A stretch of DNA of 64,000 bases from Arenibacter echinorum (lineage in GTDB: Bacteria; Bacteroidota; Bacteroidia; Flavobacteriales; Flavobacteriaceae). The stretch covers positions 186,001 through 250,000 of the forward strand of contig NZ_QLLN01000007.1 of the NCBI RefSeq assembly GCF_003259375.1, given 5' to 3'. A program made the translations under genes and the position numbers. The notes beneath the pieces were generated by a model. That model had not been told where the DNA came from. It saw only the letters and a list, made by a program, of their open reading frames with translations, and searched no databases. Positions 17,982-25,747 of the stretch are shown piece by piece; position 1 is the first letter of the stretch; each line of letters starts with the position of its first letter.

Positions 17982-19493
17982 TTAACTAAGAATATCTTTC
18001 ACCACATCGCCATGAACATCGGTAAGTCTGTACCTTCTGCCTTGATGCTTAAAGGTCAATCGTTCATGGTCTATGCCAAAAAGATGCAATAAGGTGGCCT
18101 GAAAATCGTGGGTATGTACCGGATCTTTAATAATATTATAACCAAAGTCATCGGTCTCGCCATATGTAAATCCCGGTTTCACCCCTGCCCCTGCCATGAA
18201 CATGGTAAAAGCCTTGGGATGATGGTCACGTCCGTAGTTCGTTTCAGTGAGCTGACCTTGGGAATAGACTGTACGTCCAAACTCTCCGCCCCACACCACC
18301 AAGGTATCTTCCAGCATACCCCGTTGTTTTAAATCCTTGATCAAGGCCGCGGTTCCCTGATCTGTATTCTTGCTCTGGTATTTTACTCCCCCAGGGCAAT
18401 CGCCATGTTGATCCCAACCTTGATGATATAATTGAACAAATTTCACATCCTTTTCCAATAATTTACGGGCCATCAAACAATTTGCTGCATAAGTTCCAGG
18501 ATTTCGGCTATCGGGTCCATACATATCAAAAATATAGTCGGGCTCGTCCGAAGTATCCGTTACCTCGGGTACGGAAGTCTGCATTCTATAGGCCATTTCA
18601 TATTGCGCTATCCTTGCATTAATTTCGGGATCTCCAAAGGAATCATAGGCCATCCCATTCAATTTTTTCAAATAATCCAGCATTTGCCTGCGGTCATTTC
18701 CATCATAATTCTCAGGGTCCCCCAAATAGAGTACAGGGTCCTTTCCTGATCGGAACTGCACCCCCTGGTGTTCCGTAGGCAAAAAACCATTGCCCCACAA
18801 ACGGGAGTACAAAGGCTGTCCAGAACCATTTTTGGAAACCAAGGAAATAAAAGTGGGCAAATTATCATTGTCCGACCCCAATCCATAGCTTATCCAGGAA
18901 CCTATAGATGGTCTCCCCGGTTGTTGACTCCCTGTTTGAAAAAAGGTTATGGCCGGATCATGGTTAATAGCATCGGTATGCATACCCTTAATAAAACAAA
19001 GATCATCCACTACCTCGGACAAATAGGGCATAGCATCACTGACCCAAGCCCTGGATTCCCCATACTGCTTAAAATTTAAAGTAGATGCAGCAATGGGAAA
19101 AGCAGTTTGATCCGCGCTCATCCCCGTTAGGCGCTGGCCGGCCCTTATTGAATCGGGCAAATCCTGACCGAACATATCCTTGAGCTTGGGTTTATAATCG
19201 AACAGATCCAGTTGCGAAGGACCACCGCTTTGAAACAGATACACAATGCGCTTTGCTTTTGGCAGATGATGTGGCAAACCCAATTTATTTGTAGAGAAGG
19301 CATTCAAGGAATTCCTTTGGGCAGAGGTTGGATCTACAGCACTCCACAGCTTTTCCGTATTCAATAAGGATCCAAGGGCCATAGCCCCGATGCCTAGCGA
19401 GGTCTTTTTAAAGAACTCCCTTCTATCCCATTGCTTTTCAATGTCCTGAAGATCTCGATTGTTAGATCTTAATTTATCATGATGATCGCACAT
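17982..19493 (-). CDS. DUF1501 protein (copy A)
   Basis: A 503-residue protein from the ATG at 19491-19493; the frame stays open to 19556 but those residues overlap the PSD1 gene and precede an implausible start. The leader contains WDRREFFKKTSLGIGAMALGS, a twin-arginine-like signal set about 20 residues in. Family motifs are YLFQSGGPSQLDLFDYKPK, NHDPAITFFQTGSQQPGRPS, VVWGGEFGRT and GRDHHPKAFTMFMAGAGVKPG. It is clearly related to copy B throughout. DUF1501 belongs structurally to the alkaline-phosphatase-like superfamily, yet its substrate is not known. It starts 34 bases after the PSD1-A stop. Confidence 0.87.
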   Translation of the reverse strand: MCDHHDKLRSNNRDLQDIEKQWDRREFFKKTSLGIGAMALGSLLNTEKLWSAVDPTSAQRNSLNAFSTNKLGLPHHLPKAKRIVYLFQSGGPSQLDLFDYKPKLKDMFGQDLPDSIRAGQRLTGMSADQTAFPIAASTLNFKQYGESRAWVSDAMPYLSEVVDDLCFIKGMHTDAINHDPAITFFQTGSQQPGRPSIGSWISYGLGSDNDNLPTFISLVSKNGSGQPLYSRLWGNGFLPTEHQGVQFRSGKDPVLYLGDPENYDGNDRRQMLDYLKKLNGMAYDSFGDPEINARIAQYEMAYRMQTSVPEVTDTSDEPDYIFDMYGPDSRNPGTYAANCLMARKLLEKDVKFVQLYHQGWDQHGDCPGGVKYQSKNTDQGTAALIKDLKQRGMLEDTLVVWGGEFGRTVYSQGQLTETNYGRDHHPKAFTMFMAGAGVKPGFTYGETDDFGYNIIKDPVHTHDFQATLLHLFGIDHERLTFKHQGRRYRLTDVHGDVVKDILS

Positions 19494-19527
19494 ATCCTTT
19501 TGTTTAATTCTGCTTTTCTTTAAATCT

Positions 19528-22500
19528 TTATCTTTTGGTAATGCAGGCATCCGCATTCATAATGGTGTTGGCCACTACCGCATTGGCAGCTACCAAAGCC
19601 TTATCATCACCATTCTCCAATTTAAATTCACCCGTATTCAGCCATCCTTTTGTTCTTTCCAAATTGGTCGCGAATTTTTTATATTCATTCTCCTGAAGTT
19701 CAAGCAGTAATTGCAGCTCATCCTCCTTAATTTTCCGACCGGTAAGCTGTCTGAAAACATTGGAAATGGCCAATTTTATATCGGCTGAATCGCTCATACG
19801 CTTACCCAAAACTCTGGATGCTTCAATATAAGTGGGATCATTAAGCAATACCAAAGCCTGTAGCGGGGTATTGGTTTCCTGTCGCTGAATGGTACAAACA
19901 TCTCGCGCGGGAGCATCAAAAGTGGCCAAGGTAGGATGCGGCACGGAACGTTTCCAGATGGTGTACATACTTCTTCGGTACAGTTTATCCCCCGTATCCT
20001 GCCTATAGGTAGCGTTATTCACCCTCCATAGCCCTTCCGGTTGGTAAGGACTTACACTTTCTCCTCCTATGGTTTTGTTCAACAATCCAGAACTCGCCAA
20101 GGCATTATCGCGTAACATCTCTCCGGACAGCCTTTTGGAAGGTCCTCTTGCCAAAAGTCTGTTGTCGATATCCATTTCCATCAATTCCTCACTTACCATG
20201 GAAGATTGCTGATAGGTATGAGACATCACTATCAATTTTTGGAATGCCTTAACATCCCATCCAGAGTCCCTAAATTTTAAGGCTAGCCAATCCAGTAATT
20301 TGGGGTGACTAGGCATTTCGCCCTGATTCCCAAAATCCTCCGAAGTCTTTACCAGGCCATACCCAAAGTAGTGCTGCCAAAACCTGTTCACCGCCACTCT
20401 TGCTGTTAGGGGATGATCCTCATGAAACAACCATTTGGCAAATCCCAAGCGGTTTTTTGGATACTCTTCGGGCATGGGCAAAATAGCTTTAGGGGTGTTT
20501 GGAAACACTTCTTCTCCGCGGGCATTATACACTCCCCGATCCAAAATGTAGGACGGTACCGGTTCCGGGGTCTCCTCCATGACCATTACCTCTTTAACCT
20601 TTTCCACACTATCCACATAGCTCTTGCGCAATTCGGCCAATTTATGGTGCTGTATTTTGGTGGCTTGGGAAACCGACTTCAAATAGTGTTCCTGCAATAT
20701 TTTTTTATCCCCGGACCCAAGACTAACGACCTCTTTTTTTAGTAATTCACTTAATTGAGGATCGCTTGCAAGTTGCATCACCTCCACGGCCGACAAGTCC
20801 CTTTCATACACCCTTATCTCATCTACCACAGCTCCTTTTATTCCTTTCCCCCTTAATCTTGCCCCCAATTGCAAGCCTGGTTCATTATTATTTCTAAAAA
20901 GGATGTCCTTGTACAGGTTATCAGTTTTAACGACGGTCTCCATCTCCTTACCATTAACAAACAACTTATACCCTTCAGCCTTGCTGGAGCCATCATAGGT
21001 AATGGCAAAATGCACCCATTGGTCCCGTGGAAACGTATTTTTGGCAATCTCTACAATGGCATTGTTGGGTGCTGTATGTGCCATCATAAGTTCCAATTTA
21101 TTGTCCACTATCTTCAGATGATACCCACGCCAATTGTACAAAATGGCGCCATCGCCCTTGTGGAAAATATTACCATTCTGGATATTTGCAGGTATATTTG
21201 CCCATAAACCTATACTGAAGGCATCATTTCTTCCGAAAACAGCTGTCTTTCTCAAATCCAGCCAAGTATCTCCATCGAACAGAACCCCTTTGCCTTGTTT
21301 TCCCTCGGAAAGATTTATTTTTTGCCCTTCCGTACCTTCCCGCTTCATGGTTCCCCTATGCTTTGGATCGATGACATTTTGCAAACTTTGATCGTTTAGA
21401 TTGAAGTAGGCCGTTAATCCGTTTGAAGGAACTTTCATCCCAATGGATTTGTATTGCTTTTCCGACAGCCAATTATCAAAATTGACAGCCACTTCCTCCT
21501 GTTCCATTTTTTCGATTTCCCCTTCTTTTTCTTGAATTAAACTGTCCATATAGGTTAACACCTTTTCCTCCTCTTCCGTGGTCATCATTAAGGTAGGTAC
21601 CGGGGTGGCATCATTCCAAGAAATCTGTCCCGATTCGTTTACATTATTGAAAAAACTGGTGAGTTCATAAAAATCCTTGTGTGATATGGGATCATATTTA
21701 TGATCATGACATCTGGCGCAAGCCACAGTAAGCCCCATAAACGCTTGTCCAGCTGTACTTGCACGGTCTACCGCATATTCAACCAGAAACTCTTCACTTA
21801 CTATACCCCCTTCCATATTCTGTGGATGAACACGGTTGAAAGCTGTGGCCAAAATAGTTTCCCGAGTAGGTTTTTCAATAAGGTCACCTGCCATTTGCCA
21901 AGTTATAAACTGCTCATAGGACATATTTTTATTGAAAGCACCTATAACCCAATCCCGCCAAGGGGACATATCCCGATATCTATCAACACTATATCCGTGA
22001 GTGTCCGCAAAACGTGCCAAGTCCATCCAATCCAAGGCCATTTGCTCTCCATATTGGGGAGAGGATAATAATTTGTCCACTTCTTTTTCGTAGGCCTCGG
22101 GTGAAGGATCCTTCATAAAAGAATCCATATCCTCCAAAGTTGGCGGTAATCCAGTCAGATCCAGATAAAGTCTTCTCAATAATAATTCTATGTCCGCTTT
22201 TGGAGAGAACTGCAATTTATCCTGCTCCAAACGTGCCAATACAAAATTATCGATAGGATTTTGTACCTGACCTGCCTTATCCTGAACTTTTGGGACATCG
22301 TATTCTTTCGGCTTTATAAAAGCCCAATGATCTTTATATTCGGCACCCTGTTCTATCCATTTTATCAAGATTGCCTTCTCATGGTCGGACAACGAAAGAT
22401 GGGAATCCGGTTCGGGCATTACATAGTTGGGATCTTCTGATATAATTCTGTGGAAAACCTCACTTTTATTTAAATTCCCAGGCTTTAAGGCAAACTTTCC

Positions 22501-22752
22501 CGGGGATTCCTTTAGCTCCTTATAGGCAGCTTCAGGGGTATGCAATTGAAGGTCGGCCTTTATTTTTGCCTTATCCGGGCCATGGCAAATAAAACATTTA
22601 TCTGAAAGAATGGGCTTTACATGAAGATTGAAATCCACTGTCTTAGGTAATTTATCATATTCAAGAGATACCAAATCAGGTATTTCCGGACCTCCACAGG
22701 AAAAAAATAATAAAACCCAAGTGAAAATTAAAAGCTTCTTAATAATTGACAT
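19528..22752 (-). CDS. PSD1 / DUF1549-DUF1553 c-type cytochrome lipoprotein with LamG-like insert (copy A)
   Basis: A 1074-residue protein that opens the minus-strand run. Its signal ends in the lipobox FFSC (C19), so it should be an outer-membrane or cell-surface lipoprotein, unlike copy B. The first haem site CFICH is at 53-57, followed by MPEPDSHLSLSDHEK; DUF1549 contains CARCHDHKYDPI near residue 345. Between DUF1549 and DUF1553 there is an extra region (about 420-690), including a coiled segment and a concanavalin/LamG-type domain (GLTAYFNLNDQSLQ, VHFAITYDGSSKAEGYKLFVNG split, GAVVDEIRVYERDLS), a fold that often binds carbohydrate. DUF1553 follows (about 740-1050). The insert suggests a polymer substrate; not proven. 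Confidence 0.88.
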   Translation of the reverse strand: MSIIKKLLIFTWVLLFFSCGGPEIPDLVSLEYDKLPKTVDFNLHVKPILSDKCFICHGPDKAKIKADLQLHTPEAAYKELKESPGKFALKPGNLNKSEVFHRIISEDPNYVMPEPDSHLSLSDHEKAILIKWIEQGAEYKDHWAFIKPKEYDVPKVQDKAGQVQNPIDNFVLARLEQDKLQFSPKADIELLLRRLYLDLTGLPPTLEDMDSFMKDPSPEAYEKEVDKLLSSPQYGEQMALDWMDLARFADTHGYSVDRYRDMSPWRDWVIGAFNKNMSYEQFITWQMAGDLIEKPTRETILATAFNRVHPQNMEGGIVSEEFLVEYAVDRASTAGQAFMGLTVACARCHDHKYDPISHKDFYELTSFFNNVNESGQISWNDATPVPTLMMTTEEEEKVLTYMDSLIQEKEGEIEKMEQEEVAVNFDNWLSEKQYKSIGMKVPSNGLTAYFNLNDQSLQNVIDPKHRGTMKREGTEGQKINLSEGKQGKGVLFDGDTWLDLRKTAVFGRNDAFSIGLWANIPANIQNGNIFHKGDGAILYNWRGYHLKIVDNKLELMMAHTAPNNAIVEIAKNTFPRDQWVHFAITYDGSSKAEGYKLFVNGKEMETVVKTDNLYKDILFRNNNEPGLQLGARLRGKGIKGAVVDEIRVYERDLSAVEVMQLASDPQLSELLKKEVVSLGSGDKKILQEHYLKSVSQATKIQHHKLAELRKSYVDSVEKVKEVMVMEETPEPVPSYILDRGVYNARGEEVFPNTPKAILPMPEEYPKNRLGFAKWLFHEDHPLTARVAVNRFWQHYFGYGLVKTSEDFGNQGEMPSHPKLLDWLALKFRDSGWDVKAFQKLIVMSHTYQQSSMVSEELMEMDIDNRLLARGPSKRLSGEMLRDNALASSGLLNKTIGGESVSPYQPEGLWRVNNATYRQDTGDKLYRRSMYTIWKRSVPHPTLATFDAPARDVCTIQRQETNTPLQALVLLNDPTYIEASRVLGKRMSDSADIKLAISNVFRQLTGRKIKEDELQLLLELQENEYKKFATNLERTKGWLNTGEFKLENGDDKALVAANAVVANTIMNADACITKR

Positions 22753-22779
22753 ATTCGACCTATCTATTTGCTATCTTTT

Positions 22780-22787
22780 CAAAGATA
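22780..22787 (-). promoter_or_regulatory. -7 box (TATCTTTG) within a dyad, candidate promoter of the cytochrome run
   Basis: Read on the minus strand the box fits TAnnTTTG and is 28 bases before the PSD1-A start. It is half of the palindrome TATCTTT-TC-AAAGATA at 22772-22787. The 214-base divergent region 22753-22966 has no other gene and must also hold the operator for the AraC regulator, but no repeated half-site was seen. Confidence 0.4.
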
Positions 22788-22966
22788 AAATTTAAGGATT
22801 CATAATACAGGTCCAAATCAGTTTAAGTATTGCACATTTCCGACATTAACACCATGCCAAATCCTATTCCTCACTATAAAATTTATTAAATTAGCAGTGA
22901 ATTAATCGGTATTTGGATAAAAATATATTGATTACTACTGTTCTAAATCCGACAAAAAATTGAGCC

Positions 22967-23836
22967 ATGTCCAAAATTCTTCAATCCCTAAAATTAGCCC
23001 TATTGAATGTAGGTTACGCAAAACTTGGGCCCCTATGGGATTATGATGATGTTATTAGCCCATTTATTAGACTATATTACATCACCGAGGGAAGTGCCAT
23101 GGTTTATCACAGTAATGAAGCAATTGAATTGAAACCTGAACACATATATATCATCCCCAGCTACACCTTTGGCAGATACAAATGTGATGAATACCACGAA
23201 CAATATTATATCAGTTGTTTGGAAGAGATAAAAAATGGCTATTCCATATTTAATTTTAGCAGTTTTATTTACGAGTCAAAAGCCAATGCAATGGACTTGT
23301 ATTATTTTAAGCGCTTGTTGGAACTAAATCCAAATAGGCAGCTGGAAAATAACAACCCAAAAGTATATGACAACCGACCCACACTGATGGATTTTGAAAA
23401 GAGGAACGAAGAATTAAGTCCTTCGGCCTATATGGAAACCCACGCCATTTTGGAGATATTGATATCCAGATTTATAAAGGATATGAACTCCCAATCCACA
23501 AAGAGTAATGTAAAAAAGGAATTTGGTATGGTTTTAAACTATATCCATGAAAATCTCCACGAAAATTTAACCGTAAAGCAGCTGGCCGACTTTTGCCATC
23601 TGAATACAGATTATTTTTCAAGGGTCTTCCATGAAAATTTTGGTATGCGCCCCAATAAATACATTCAGTCCAAGCGTATTGAAAGAGCACAATTGTTATT
23701 GCTTTCCACCAACAATTCCCTGAAGCAAATTGCGGAGAAGGTGGGATTGGAAAATCTTTCCTATTTCAATAGGATCTTTAAGAGTCATACCGGGGTAACT
23801 CCGGGAATTTTTAGGGAAGAGCGATTGCAAAAATAG
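22967..23836 (+). CDS. AraC-family transcriptional regulator with cupin-like sensor domain
   Basis: A 289-residue regulator. The N-terminal part (about 1-160) resembles the AraC ligand-binding cupin, with YITEGSAMVYHSNEAIELKPEHIYIIP giving the typical beta pattern. The C-terminal HTH pair (about 185-285) has HENLHENLTVKQLADFCHLNTDYFSRVF and LKQIAEKVGLENLSYFNRIFKSHTGVTPG, split here as two helices-turn-helix units. It is divergently transcribed from the eight-gene cytochrome run with a 214-base shared region, so it very likely controls that run in response to a small ligand. The ligand is not predictable; AraC proteins of this shape in Bacteroidota often respond to sugars or sugar acids. Confidence 0.9.
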   Translation: MSKILQSLKLALLNVGYAKLGPLWDYDDVISPFIRLYYITEGSAMVYHSNEAIELKPEHIYIIPSYTFGRYKCDEYHEQYYISCLEEIKNGYSIFNFSSFIYESKANAMDLYYFKRLLELNPNRQLENNNPKVYDNRPTLMDFEKRNEELSPSAYMETHAILEILISRFIKDMNSQSTKSNVKKEFGMVLNYIHENLHENLTVKQLADFCHLNTDYFSRVFHENFGMRPNKYIQSKRIERAQLLLLSTNNSLKQIAEKVGLENLSYFNRIFKSHTGVTPGIFREERLQK

Positions 23837-23959
23837 TATTGCACACGCACCAACTCATTCATTACTGAACCTAGGATTATCAGAAAACAAAAAAATTCGG
23901 AAATATACAATCAACCCAAGAAACAAAAGAGCCACTCCAACTATCTGGAATAGGCATCT

Positions 23960-24508
23960 CTATCCTTTGGCATAGACCAAATCGAAATCGATAGTAACAT
24001 TATCTCCAACTATTATTTGGCCGAACATTGCCGTTGGTGGTTCCATACCATAATCCTGTAACTTTATCTCCTTGCTTCCCTTAAATACATATTTCCCGTC
24101 AACTTCTTGAAATTCCGATGTTATTTCCACTGCTTTTTCAACACCAGCGATATTAAGCATCCCATGAATCTGAAAAGTATTTTCCGAATCGGAGGTATTC
24201 TTTATTTCTTGAAATTTAAAGGATACTTCAGGATGCTCTTCCATCTTTAATGCAGCATGCATCTTTTTATCCATGGCCGCCCCACGTTCGCTTTTAATTT
24301 GGGCCACCTCCACCTGAAACAATAAATTATTTACTGCTCCAGCCTTCACTTTCATGGATCCCTTCATTGAATTGGCCGTCACAGTCCAGTCGTGAATGGT
24401 AGAGGAACCATTAATTTTGAGAACACTTTCTGTGGACAGGGTATATGATTCTTGGGCATATCCAATAAAAACCAGAAATGACAATAGTATGAACAGTGTA
24501 TTTTTCAT
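23960..24508 (-). CDS. YceI-family periplasmic lipid-binding-like protein
   Basis: A 182-residue secreted protein with a signal peptide (MKNTLFILLSFLVFIGYAQ). The rest has the YceI beta-barrel pattern: LSTESVLKINGSSTIHDWTV, MKVKAGAVNNLLFQVEV, FKFQEIKNTSD and EVDGKYVFKGSKEIKLQDYG near the end with MFGQIIVGDNVTIDFDL. YceI barrels bind isoprenoid or quinone-like lipids (polyprenyl type in Thermus TTHA0802). It is convergent with the AraC gene and 46 bases downstream of the FGE-fold lipoprotein gene on the same strand. A link to the cytochrome system through quinones is possible but is inference. Confidence 0.9.
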   Translation of the reverse strand: MKNTLFILLSFLVFIGYAQESYTLSTESVLKINGSSTIHDWTVTANSMKGSMKVKAGAVNNLLFQVEVAQIKSERGAAMDKKMHAALKMEEHPEVSFKFQEIKNTSDSENTFQIHGMLNIAGVEKAVEITSEFQEVDGKYVFKGSKEIKLQDYGMEPPTAMFGQIIVGDNVTIDFDLVYAKG

Positions 24509-24554
24509 GTGCTAAATTTAATGATTTGTTTTTAAAAGGTTTCTCCGCTTATTC

Positions 24555-25586
24555 CTACTCGTCCAACACAATTTGCCAAAACTGTTTCTGCTCCTCTTTT
24601 GATGGCTGAACTTTTGGACTCACCAATCTGAACCCAATAAAGTTGGAATCCGTATTCCACCAAAAACTTTTTGGAATCTGCGGATCCCTCTTTTGCAATT
24701 TCAAGCTGGATGCAATCCTAGCAGACGACCTAAGTGTCTTTGCATCATCGTCCCAAGACCCTCCTTTGATTACCCTGGGATGTATTACAGTAGGTTTTAC
24801 CCAAGGGTTCTTGGATTCGGTAATAGCCAAAGCATTTTCCTTGTACTCATCCAAGGTCCATTCGGAGACATTTCCGTGCATATCGTACAATCCCCAAGGA
24901 TTGGGCAGTTTGCTCCCCATCTTGGCATACTGATTATTGGAGTTTTTGTAATACACGGCATATTCATCAATTTTGGAAATATCATCACCAAAGGAATAGG
25001 CCGTATTGGTCCCGGCTTTGGCTGCGTACTCCCATTCCGCTTCTGTTGGCAATCTATAGAACCTCCCCGTAACGGTACTTAACCACTTACAGAACACCAA
25101 GGCGGAATATGCCGACATACTTATTGCAGGATACCCAACCTTTCCCATACCATAAGAAGGATCCTCATAGGGAGGACTAGGCCTTGTAATAGCGTCTATG
25201 CCATTTAACTTATCCGCTTCCAAGCTCTCGAACAAATTCTTGTTCTGCTTAAAGAACAACTCAAAAACCTCCCAACCCAGTTCGTATTTTCCCATATAAA
25301 AGGCATCCAATTCAACAGTTTTCATTGGGCCTTCATCGGCCTTTCTGTTTACCTGGTTCTCTGGACTTCCCATCTCAAACGTTCCTTCGGGTATCAATAC
25401 CATATCAAAAGAAATATCGGTAGCCGGAATTTTTTCGGTAAAGGCCTCGTTTTCAGACAATTTGTTATCCGTTCCAGCCACAACGGCCTGACCAGATTTA
25501 CAGGACTGCAAGGAAATCAATAAGAAACACAATGAGAAAACATTGGACAGAGGCAGATTAAATAATCTAGAGGCAATTCTTAGCAT
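24555..25586 (-). CDS. FGE/SUMF1-fold lipoprotein lacking the catalytic cysteines
   Basis: A 343-residue protein with a Bacteroidota-type lipobox LQSC (C29). The SUMF1/FGE-sulfatase fold is clear: MVLIPEGTFEMGSPENQ, EVFELFFKQN, YRLPTEAEWEYAAKAGTN and GLYDMHGNVSEWTLDEY, ending with RVIKGGSWDDDAKTLRSSARIA and NFIGFRLVSP. True formylglycine-generating enzymes have a cysteine pair in the RGGSW-xxx-CR stretch; here that stretch has no cysteine, as in structural relatives such as GldK. It is therefore unlikely to activate sulfatases. It lies upstream of the YceI gene on the same strand and divergent from the M16 peptidase. Confidence 0.85.
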   Translation of the reverse strand: MLRIASRLFNLPLSNVFSLCFLLISLQSCKSGQAVVAGTDNKLSENEAFTEKIPATDISFDMVLIPEGTFEMGSPENQVNRKADEGPMKTVELDAFYMGKYELGWEVFELFFKQNKNLFESLEADKLNGIDAITRPSPPYEDPSYGMGKVGYPAISMSAYSALVFCKWLSTVTGRFYRLPTEAEWEYAAKAGTNTAYSFGDDISKIDEYAVYYKNSNNQYAKMGSKLPNPWGLYDMHGNVSEWTLDEYKENALAITESKNPWVKPTVIHPRVIKGGSWDDDAKTLRSSARIASSLKLQKRDPQIPKSFWWNTDSNFIGFRLVSPKVQPSKEEQKQFWQIVLDE

Positions 25587-25747
25587 TTGATAAATTAGTT
25601 TAGGTTGATGGGTTAAAAATATTACAATTTTTCTAAAGAGCCATCCCTATGTCATAATATACCTCCAAAACTCAAAATTTCTAAGGTTATAACCCCTAAA
25701 ACACCCTTTAATTTTTGTAATATTGAATATCAAAAAACTACACTACC

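Noticed and set aside
24555..25586. Formylglycine-generating enzyme for sulfatase maturation
   Set aside because: The catalytic cysteine pair is absent.
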